Part shown: positions 24,438 through 31,074 of the stretch, one piece after another
Layout of the letters: every line of letters begins with the position of its first letter
Position numbering within the stretch: position 1 is the first letter of the stretch
DNA from: Polaribacter aquimarinus
GTDB taxonomy: Bacteria > Bacteroidota > Bacteroidia > Flavobacteriales > Flavobacteriaceae
Direction of reading: 5' to 3'
NCBI RefSeq assembly: GCF_003129485.1
Contig: NZ_QFFG01000002.1
Span: 186,001 to 250,000, forward strand
Length of the DNA stretch: 64,000 nt
Translations under genes and position numbers: made by a program
Notes under the pieces: generated by a model
Databases searched by the model: none
What the model was told of the DNA's origin: nothing
Seen by the model: the letters and a program-made list of their open reading frames with translations, nothing else

Positions 24438-26354
24438 TTAACTCACCAATTGTCTTGCAGAAGTATCTTTAAAATAAATTTCGAATTTTGCTCCTGCTGT
24501 ATTACTCTGCTTCACACTACCGTGTAATTGTTTTACTAGTCTATTTACCAATCGTAAGCCTAAACTTTTGGCCTTTTTAACATCAAAATTTTTCTCTAAT
24601 CCTGGTCCATTATCTTCGATAACTAACTTATAGTTGTCTTCTGTAGCTTTCTCAATGGAAATAGATAAACTATTGTCTTTACCTTTGTTAAAAGCGTATT
24701 TGTAAGAATTTGTTATAATTTCATTAATTATTAAACCTAAAGGAATTGCAGTATCTACATCAAATTTTATGTTTTGAGATTTTATAGAAGTATCTACTTT
24801 ATTTGTTGAAGAATACATAGAAGAAAGCTCTTTAATTAATAGTTTGATATACTCATCGAAATCGATTAATCCAGATTCATTTTGATATAACTTTTGATGA
24901 ATTAGCGCCATAGACTTCACTCTATTTTTACCTTCATTAGCTAATTCTAATGCTTTCTCGTCTTCGATTCCTTTGGTTTGTAATTCTAATAAGCTCGATA
25001 CAATTTGAAAATTGTTTTTTACTCTATGATGTACTTCTTTTACCAAAAGTTCTTTTTCTTTTAATGATTCTTCGATAATTTTGTTTTTCTCAGAAAGTTG
25101 TTTAGATTGCTTTTTTATTTTTCTTAAAACCAGTAAAGTAATTATAAAAAGTATAAAAGCTAATAGGGCAATTATACCATATAAAGCAGTTTTCTCTTTT
25201 TCGTGGGTTATTTCTTTTTCTTTCTCTTTTACGGCTTGTTCTGTTTTATAATTTGCCAAAGATTTAGACAAATCTTGTGAGTATATTTTTTGAGTAATCT
25301 GTATTGCTTCGTCTTTATATCTTAGAGCCAAATCAGAAAATCCATGCTTTGCAAGTGCTGCAGAGCTCTCATTTATTACTTGAAAAAAATCGTTAGGATT
25401 TAAATTTTTTCCTAACTTCATAAATTTAGATGTTAATTCAGGAACAGTTTCTACATTAAATTTTTTGAGAATATCTTCTTTTATTGTTGATTTCTTATCT
25501 AAACGTGACACAATTTTTGCGTACAAGGAATAAGTGTGGATTTTTGTAGCTGGATTCGTATAAAGAATATTAATTAAATGTATTACTCTCTCATTATTAC
25601 CTCCTTTGTAAGCATATGCATCAATTAAATTTTCAATAATACTGTAATAGTAGTTAGAATGTCTAGGCAACTCTTTTTCAAGTGCTAGACTTTTTTCAGA
25701 AACCTCTATATATTCTTGAAGCTTGCCTTCAATGATTAGAAAATCTGTAAGGTGATATAAGAATATAATTTGCAATTCTTTATCATTAAGTTTTTTTGCA
25801 ATATCTAAACTTTCTGCAATTACTTCTTTACCTTTTTTTACATTTTTCTCAATTTGAAACATTACAATAGGATGAGTCCTAATTTTAGTTTTTATTTTTA
25901 AAACCTCAGGTTTATTATCTTCAAATTGATTTATATATTTTTCTAAATCTTTTTGAATTGCTGATGCTTCATCCAAACCAACCTCATCTCTTAATTTAGA
26001 AACTTGAGTCCATTTTATTTCTGCATAGTCTAAATTGATGTTTTTATCTTTAGGCTCTTTTATTTCTGAATTAATAAAATCTGAAATCTTTTTATACTTT
26101 ACAGATTGGCGATTTCCTAATTTTGCAATAAAAGAGTAATACTCTTTATAAGAAAGGTTTTCTTTTTTAATAAATTTATTCAATGTATTCTTGTATGAAA
26201 CCTCAATTATTGAGTCTAAGTAATAACTCGCAGAATCCAATTTCTTTTCTAGGATAAACTCTTCAACTAGATTAGAATATTTTTTTTTAGATGAATTTTG
26301 CCCGTAGCTATTTACTACAAGAAAACACACGAGAGTAAGTAAATATAATCTCAT
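24438..26354 (-). CDS. HisKA_2-type sensor histidine kinase with periplasmic helical-repeat domain
   Basis: The start is set at ATG 26354 (638 residues), because it gives a clean signal peptide (MRLYLLTLVCFLVVNSYGQ); the open frame continues upstream but only through rpmA in another frame. Residues 30-370 are TPR-like helices in the periplasm, residues 392-411 form one membrane segment, a coiled coil follows, and the HisKA_2 box VHHRVKNNFQ contains the phospho-acceptor His (442 or 443). An HATPase domain ends the protein (NEIITNSYKYAF, EDNGPGL). It pairs with the LytTR regulator. Confidence 0.9.
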   Translation of the reverse strand: MRLYLLTLVCFLVVNSYGQNSSKKKYSNLVEEFILEKKLDSASYYLDSIIEVSYKNTLNKFIKKENLSYKEYYSFIAKLGNRQSVKYKKISDFINSEIKEPKDKNINLDYAEIKWTQVSKLRDEVGLDEASAIQKDLEKYINQFEDNKPEVLKIKTKIRTHPIVMFQIEKNVKKGKEVIAESLDIAKKLNDKELQIIFLYHLTDFLIIEGKLQEYIEVSEKSLALEKELPRHSNYYYSIIENLIDAYAYKGGNNERVIHLINILYTNPATKIHTYSLYAKIVSRLDKKSTIKEDILKKFNVETVPELTSKFMKLGKNLNPNDFFQVINESSAALAKHGFSDLALRYKDEAIQITQKIYSQDLSKSLANYKTEQAVKEKEKEITHEKEKTALYGIIALLAFILFIITLLVLRKIKKQSKQLSEKNKIIEESLKEKELLVKEVHHRVKNNFQIVSSLLELQTKGIEDEKALELANEGKNRVKSMALIHQKLYQNESGLIDFDEYIKLLIKELSSMYSSTNKVDTSIKSQNIKFDVDTAIPLGLIINEIITNSYKYAFNKGKDNSLSISIEKATEDNYKLVIEDNGPGLEKNFDVKKAKSLGLRLVNRLVKQLHGSVKQSNTAGAKFEIYFKDTSARQLVS

Positions 26355-26426
26355 TCTTGATAATTTGTTAGAATATAAAACTACATAAATATTCTTAAGA
26401 AAAACAGCATAATAAATAAAAAAAGA

Positions 26427-26459
26427 AAAACGCTTAAACATATTATGTTTAAGCGTTTT
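26427..26459 (-). terminator. strong terminator after rpmA
   Basis: Perfect 15-bp arms (AAAACGCTTAAACAT and its complement) enclose a 3-nt loop. On the minus strand, TTTTTCTTTTTTT follows. It separates rplU-rpmA from the histidine kinase gene. Confidence 0.9.
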
Positions 26460-26484
26460 AAAAATTTTAAAAAAGAAATGCTTA

Positions 26485-26745
26485 TTAAGCCTCAAACGGG
26501 GTAATAGATACATAAGATCTGTTATCCTTTTTCTTTCTAAACTCAACAATTCCATCAACTTTTGCATGTAAAGTATGATCTTTACCCATGTAAACGTTTT
26601 CTCCTGGATTGTGAGTAGTTCCTCTTTGACGAACAATAATATTACCTGCAATAGCAGCTTGCCCTCCAAATATTTTTACTCCAAGTCGTTTCGATTCTGA
26701 TTCTCTACCATTTTTCGAACTACCTACTCCTTTTTTATGTGCCAT
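26485..26745 (-). CDS. rpmA: 50S ribosomal protein L27
   Basis: This 86-residue protein begins [20 protein letters not shown] and continues [21 protein letters not shown], the highly conserved L27 N-terminus that reaches the peptidyl-transferase centre. It follows rplU by 28 bp as in most bacteria. There is no cleavable N-terminal extension of the Firmicutes kind. Confidence 0.98.
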   Translation of the reverse strand: MAHKKGVGSSKNGRESESKRLGVKIFGGQAAIAGNIIVRQRGTTHNPGENVYMGKDHTLHAKVDGIVEFRKKKDNRSYVSITPFEA

Positions 26746-26773
26746 GATACTATGGTTTTAAAATTGAAATTTT

Positions 26774-27280
26774 TTATTTAGTTAAAGCTTCAATTAATTC
26801 TGCTTTCTTTAAAGAAGTATATCCTTTGATACCTGCTTCTTTAGCAGCAGCTTTTAATTCTGCAACAGTCATAGAACTATAATCTGTTGTAGTTGCTTCT
26901 TTTACCTCAGCTTTAGGAGCAGCTTCCTTTTTTGGAGCAGCTTCTTTTTTTGCTGATTTCTTTGCACCAGATGCAGCTATAGATTCGATTTGAATCTCAC
27001 TTAAAGCTTGTCTGTGTCCATTTTTCTTTCTGTAACCTTTTCTTCTTTTCTTTTTAAAGACGATTACTTTATCACCTTGTAAGTGATTTAGAATTTTTGC
27101 CGTTACTGCGGCTCCTTCTATAGCTGGGGCGCCAATAGTTACATTACCTTTGTCTTCAGTTAAAAGAACGTTATCAAAAGTTACTTTTGATCCTTCTTCT
27201 CCTTGTAAACGGTGTACGTATACTTTTTGGTCTTTTGCTACTTTAAACTGCTGCCCTGCTATCTCTACGATTGCGTACAT
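26774..27280 (-). CDS. rplU: 50S ribosomal protein L21 with C-terminal Rho_N/SAP-like extension
   Basis: The first 103 residues are L21 (MYAIVEIAGQQFKV, then FKKKRRKGYRKKNGHRQ). A Lys/Ala/Pro linker follows, and then a small helical domain of about 35 residues (MTVAELKAAAKEAGIKGY, TSLKKAELIEALTK) of the Rho_N or SAP-like type, which usually binds nucleic acid. Such a tail is, from memory, common in Flavobacteriia. The total of 168 residues compares with 103 in E. coli. The promoter shares 20 bp with that of HU. Confidence 0.96.
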   Translation of the reverse strand: MYAIVEIAGQQFKVAKDQKVYVHRLQGEEGSKVTFDNVLLTEDKGNVTIGAPAIEGAAVTAKILNHLQGDKVIVFKKKRRKGYRKKNGHRQALSEIQIESIAASGAKKSAKKEAAPKKEAAPKAEVKEATTTDYSSMTVAELKAAAKEAGIKGYTSLKKAELIEALTK

Positions 27281-27326
27281 ACTATTTGTTTTGCGTATTT
27301 ATACTTATTAATACACTTTCTTACTG

Positions 27327-27346
27327 AAAATGCGGATGCAAATATA
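27327..27346 (-). promoter_or_regulatory. rplU promoter with start region identical to HU
   Basis: The minus strand reads TATATTTG (27339-27346) and then CATCCGCATTTT. The -7 match is exact, and all 20 bases are identical to 8101-8120. Confidence 0.75.
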
Positions 27347-27428
27347 CATACTTTTTTAGTATCTAACAATATTGTTCTCACAAAATAATTATTGAAAAAA
27401 TCAAGCTAATAAATACAAAACTAATACA

Positions 27429-28301
27429 TTATCTCTTTTTATTGACTAAATACACTCCAATCAAAATAACAGCTCCAGCTAATAATTGAATTAAACTTAA
27501 TTTTTCATCATCTAATATCCCCCAAAAAACTGCAACAATAGGGATTAAGTAGGTAACTGATGATGCAAATATTGGAGATGCTAAATGCACCATCTTATTA
27601 TAAAATATCTTAGCGATTCCTGTGCCAAATACCGCTAAAATTGAAATGTAACCAAGAGATGTAAATCTAGTTGGGGTAAATTCTAGGGAATTGAAAAAAC
27701 CAGTAAAAAATAGTACAATAAAAGCGGGTATGACCAATAGCAAAAAATTTCCTGCTACTATACTTAACGCGTTTAAATCGTATAAATATTTCTTAACAAT
27801 ATTAACGTTTAATGCATATCCAATTGATGCTATCACTACCAAAATTGAAAACCAATAATTTTGATTAGGGTTTAAATCTGCTCCTTTTAAAATTAAGATT
27901 ACTGTTCCAACTAAGCCAATAACAATTCCAATAAATTGCCTCTTTTTAAATGTAAATCCAAATGCTAAAGCTCCTATAATAAAAGTATTGAAAGGTGTTA
28001 GAGAATTTAGAATTGAGGCTATAGAACTATCTATTCCATTTACAGCATAAGCAAATAAAAAAACCGGAAAGAAAGTACCTAACAATGCAGTTGATACGAT
28101 ATGCTTATAATGTTTTTTTTGTATTTTTTTTAAACTTTTAAATCCTATCAACAATAAAAAAAGTCCTGCAATTAATATTCTCAAAGCTCCCATTTGAATT
28201 GGAGTTAAACCTATTAATGCTTTTTTCATCAAGATAAAAGAACTCCCCCAAACTACTGAAAGTACACTGAGATATAGCCACTTTTTTTGTTGATTATTCA
28301 T
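27429..28301 (-). CDS. EamA/DMT-superfamily permease
   Basis: This 290-residue protein has ten membrane segments in two EamA repeats (WGSSFILMKKALIGLTP in the first; the second starts near residue 150). Members export metabolites or amino acids, but the substrate cannot be read from sequence. It follows rplU-rpmA in opposite logical context: it lies downstream of the rplU promoter on the same strand but is read towards it, with 148 bp between its stop and the rplU start. It is divergent from the metal-binding lipoprotein gene. Confidence 0.9.
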   Translation of the reverse strand: MNNQQKKWLYLSVLSVVWGSSFILMKKALIGLTPIQMGALRILIAGLFLLLIGFKSLKKIQKKHYKHIVSTALLGTFFPVFLFAYAVNGIDSSIASILNSLTPFNTFIIGALAFGFTFKKRQFIGIVIGLVGTVILILKGADLNPNQNYWFSILVVIASIGYALNVNIVKKYLYDLNALSIVAGNFLLLVIPAFIVLFFTGFFNSLEFTPTRFTSLGYISILAVFGTGIAKIFYNKMVHLASPIFASSVTYLIPIVAVFWGILDDEKLSLIQLLAGAVILIGVYLVNKKR

Positions 28302-28361
28302 ATTTGAAGTTTAATATTCACAAAAGTCCGACTATTCTTTAATAATCAGGTCTTATATTCA

Positions 28362-28369
28362 TAAATTTG
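28362..28369 (+). promoter_or_regulatory. -7 element TAAATTTG of the HMA lipoprotein gene
   Basis: This is an exact TAnnTTTG match 60 bp before the ATG at 28430. On the other strand, GACTTTTG (28321-28328) lies 20 bp upstream of the EamA gene and matches in five of six fixed positions. Confidence 0.5.
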
Positions 28370-28429
28370 TACAATCTTTTAATAATTAAACCTAATACCG
28401 TTTTTAAATGGTTATAAATATCAAATAGT

Positions 28430-28873
28430 ATGAAAACTAAAAATTTATTATTCTCATTAGCAGTTGCTTGTTTTGTTTTAGTAGGATGCAAAAACGAAGC
28501 TAAAAAAGAAACTTTGCCGGTAAAGAAAGAAAATGTTTCTTTGGCAATTTCGGGTATGACTTGTGAAATTGGTTGTGCAAAAACAATTCAATCTAAATTA
28601 TCTAAAAAAGAAGGTGTTTTAGACGCTAAAGTTATTTTTAAAGATAGTATTGCTAATATTGAATTTGATGCAAACACTACTTCTAAAAAAGATTTAATAG
28701 CTTTTGTAGATGGAATTGCAGGCGGAGAACTATATAAAGCTTCTGTAAATTCAGGAAAAGAAACTCATTCTTGTTCTGATGCTTGCAAAGAAAAATGTGA
28801 ACTTAAAACTTCTGAAAAAAAGGATTGTAGAAAAGACTGTAAAATGTCTTGTTGTACAGACAAAAAAAGTTAA
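28430..28873 (+). CDS. HMA-domain lipoprotein with Cys-rich tail
   Basis: This 147-residue protein has a signal peptide ending LVG-C (Cys 20), then a heavy-metal-associated domain (about residues 40-105) whose metal loop is GMTCEIGC. The last 35 residues hold eight Cys in pairs such as CSDACKEKC and KMSCC, suited to bind copper, zinc or similar metals. A role as an envelope metal buffer or chaperone is inferred. It is a single-gene unit with its own promoter and a terminator 20 bp after the stop. Confidence 0.85.
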   Translation: MKTKNLLFSLAVACFVLVGCKNEAKKETLPVKKENVSLAISGMTCEIGCAKTIQSKLSKKEGVLDAKVIFKDSIANIEFDANTTSKKDLIAFVDGIAGGELYKASVNSGKETHSCSDACKEKCELKTSEKKDCRKDCKMSCCTDKKS

Positions 28874-28892
28874 CACTAATTTTAATCAAAAA

Positions 28893-28917
28893 AAAAGCAG
28901 GCTTTAAGCCTGCTTTT
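28893..28917. terminator. terminator between HMA lipoprotein and beta-helix gene
   Basis: The arms AAAAGCAGGCTT and AAGCCTGCTTTT form a 12-bp stem around one central base. T-rich sequence on both sides makes it usable in both directions for these convergent genes. Confidence 0.85.
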
Positions 28918-28946
28918 CTTATTTTTAATAATTTATCTATTATAGA

Positions 28947-30944
28947 TTACAAACCTGCGTTAATCCAAGTCCATCCAGAAATATCAATTGCTGTAGCACT
29001 TTTTCCTGAGTTTAAAGTATATTTACTTGTTTCTCCAGATATTAAAGTAGCATTTGCATCACTTCCATCAATTTTAACATTAGATATTGCTCCGCCATCT
29101 TTCATATCTAAATCTACTGTATAACCAGATAAATTCAAGTTAGTAATAGAACCTCCAGATTGTTTTTTGAACTGTAACGCAGTTCCACCAACTGTAGATT
29201 TTAATGTTAAGTTGTTAAACTTAGGATTCTTATTATCCTTATCACCTTCAAAACCAGTTGAGAAACCAGAAACTGTATGTGAAATGTAAGTATTTGTTAA
29301 AGTACCATTCCATCCTTCTGTCCAGTCCACAGAATCATCTTCGTTATTTTCTAAATAAATATTTGTAGCAGAAACTGTACCTCCAAAGAATTCGACACCA
29401 TCATCAGCACCATTAATTACTGAGATATTTTCAATTGTAGTTCCTGAACCTACTGCATAAAAAGAAATTCCATTATATTGAGAATCTGCATTAATTTGAG
29501 CTCCAGTTCCTTTAATAACTAAGTATTTAATTGAACCTGAGTTATCGTCATCTTTATTTCCTCCATAGATGAACCCACCTACTTCAGCTTGTGCGTCAAT
29601 ACCAGCAGTTGTAGTAGCATCACCACAGATTGTTAACCCTCCCCAATCTCCAGCTTTTTCAGCAGGAGAAGAAATTACTACTGGATTTACAGCTGTGCCC
29701 TGAATATCTATCTTACCTCCTTTTAATACAGCAATGTAAACGCCAGTTCCACCATTTCTCGCTTCAATTTTTGTTCCAGCAGGAATTACCAATTCTCCAC
29801 CAGATTGAACAATATAAGAAGAGTTTAATTTGTATTTTACAGAAGCATCAAGAGTTACTTTACCAGAAACTGTACCTTGTAAAATCGATGTTGATATAGA
29901 TACGCTTGAATTTACCCATGCAAAACTAGAAGCTTGCACAGTAGCTGGGTTTGTATAGCTTAATGCTGGGTTAGCTGCTACACCATCAATAATTACATTG
30001 GTTAGTGCACCACCATCTTTCATATCAATTGAAGTATCATATCCTGTTAATGATAAACCAGTGATAGTAGCCCCAGATTGTTTTTTAAATTGCAAAGCGG
30101 TACCACCAACAGTAGAAACTGCAGTTACATTATTGAATTTAGGGTTTTTATTGTCTTTGTCACCTTCAAAAGCAGTTGAAAATCCAGAAATAGTATGTGA
30201 AATATGAGTATTATCTACTGTACCACTCCACCCCTCAGTCCAATCTATAGAATCATCTTCACAATTTTCTAAGTATAAATTAGTTGCAGAAACAGTTCCT
30301 CCAAAAAATTCTATGCCATCATCAGAACCATTAATTACAGCTACATTGTTTATAGTTGTACCAGAACCTACTGCATATAAAGAAACTCCATTGTATTGAG
30401 AATCTGCATTAATTTGTGCTCCCGTTCCTTTAATTACTAAGTAATTGATTGATCCAGAATTGTCAGCATCATTAGTTCCTCCATAAATAAAACCACCTAC
30501 TTCTGCTTGTGCATCAACACCAGCTGTAGTTGTTGCTTCACCACAAATTGTTAAACCTCCCCAATCTCCAGGATTCCCTGAGGCAGAAGACATAAATACT
30601 GGAGCAGATGATGTACCTTGAATATCTATTTTACCTCCTTTTAAAACCGCAATGTAAACACTTGTTCCGCCGTTTAAAGCTTGTATTCTAGTTCCAGCAG
30701 GAATAGTTAATGTTGCTCCAGATTCTACTATAAACGACCCATTTAAATTGTATACTGTATTAGAATTTAAAGTAAAGCTTTCATTTAAATTCCCGTTCAT
30801 TACCCCAGCGGCAAGATTTTGTAAAACCTCAGATTTTGGTTCTTCTATGATGATTCCTGGCTCATCACTACCACAATTTGTTAGTGTTAAAGTAGCTAAA
30901 GAAAATGCTACAATATTTAAAATTTTAAAAACTGATTTTTTCAT
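28947..30944 (-). CDS. beta-helix lipoprotein with near-identical internal duplication
   Basis: This 665-residue protein has a lipoprotein signal ending LTN-C (Cys 24). Two copies of a 300-residue parallel beta-helix-like unit follow (about residues 46-345 and 352-663, offset 306). Shared blocks include VYIAVLKGGKIDIQGT, DWGGLTICG, TTTAG, AQAEVGGFIYGG and GTALQFKKQSG. No enzyme motif was seen. It is 130 bp downstream of a TonB receptor on the same strand, so it is probably its surface partner for substrate capture. The nearby porin and PiT suggest phosphate, but this is inference. Confidence 0.75.
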   Translation of the reverse strand: MKKSVFKILNIVAFSLATLTLTNCGSDEPGIIIEEPKSEVLQNLAAGVMNGNLNESFTLNSNTVYNLNGSFIVESGATLTIPAGTRIQALNGGTSVYIAVLKGGKIDIQGTSSAPVFMSSASGNPGDWGGLTICGEATTTAGVDAQAEVGGFIYGGTNDADNSGSINYLVIKGTGAQINADSQYNGVSLYAVGSGTTINNVAVINGSDDGIEFFGGTVSATNLYLENCEDDSIDWTEGWSGTVDNTHISHTISGFSTAFEGDKDNKNPKFNNVTAVSTVGGTALQFKKQSGATITGLSLTGYDTSIDMKDGGALTNVIIDGVAANPALSYTNPATVQASSFAWVNSSVSISTSILQGTVSGKVTLDASVKYKLNSSYIVQSGGELVIPAGTKIEARNGGTGVYIAVLKGGKIDIQGTAVNPVVISSPAEKAGDWGGLTICGDATTTAGIDAQAEVGGFIYGGNKDDDNSGSIKYLVIKGTGAQINADSQYNGISFYAVGSGTTIENISVINGADDGVEFFGGTVSATNIYLENNEDDSVDWTEGWNGTLTNTYISHTVSGFSTGFEGDKDNKNPKFNNLTLKSTVGGTALQFKKQSGGSITNLNLSGYTVDLDMKDGGAISNVKIDGSDANATLISGETSKYTLNSGKSATAIDISGWTWINAGL
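28956..29891 (-). repeat. second copy of the internal coding duplication
   Basis: This corresponds to protein residues 352-663 and aligns to the first copy at a 918-bp offset with the same reading frame. The DNA differs mostly at third codon positions. Confidence 0.75.
29910..30809 (-). repeat. first copy of the internal coding duplication
   Basis: This corresponds to protein residues 46-345. Long protein stretches are identical to the second copy, for example LVIKGTGAQINADSQYNG and FEGDKDNKNPKFNN. Confidence 0.75.
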
Positions 30945-30980
30945 TATTAAGTTTAATATGGTTATTAATTTTATGCAAAG

Positions 30981-31034
30981 AACCTAACATAGTATTTAAT
31001 ATTCTTTATCTAAATATTAATAGTATGTTAGGTT
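30981..31034 (-). promoter_or_regulatory. intergenic hairpin between TonB receptor and lipoprotein genes
   Basis: AACCTAACATA (30981-30991) and TATGTTAGGTT (31024-31034) pair perfectly, and the inner AT-rich sequence extends the stem with one bulge. On the minus strand the stem is followed by CTTTGC, not a T run. It may be an mRNA-stabilising or attenuating hairpin that sets the ratio of the two proteins. Confidence 0.55.
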
Positions 31035-31074
31035 TTTTAAGGTTTTTCCTATTTTGTTAAGGAATCGTTAAGCG

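Noticed and set aside
26355..26669. N-terminal extension of the sensor kinase into rpmA
   Set aside because: It overlaps rpmA in another frame and crosses its terminator; the ATG at 26354 gives a clean signal peptide.
29630..29899. Plus-strand open frame within the beta-helix gene
   Set aside because: It is antisense to a clearly coding duplicated lipoprotein gene, is low in complexity and has no promoter.
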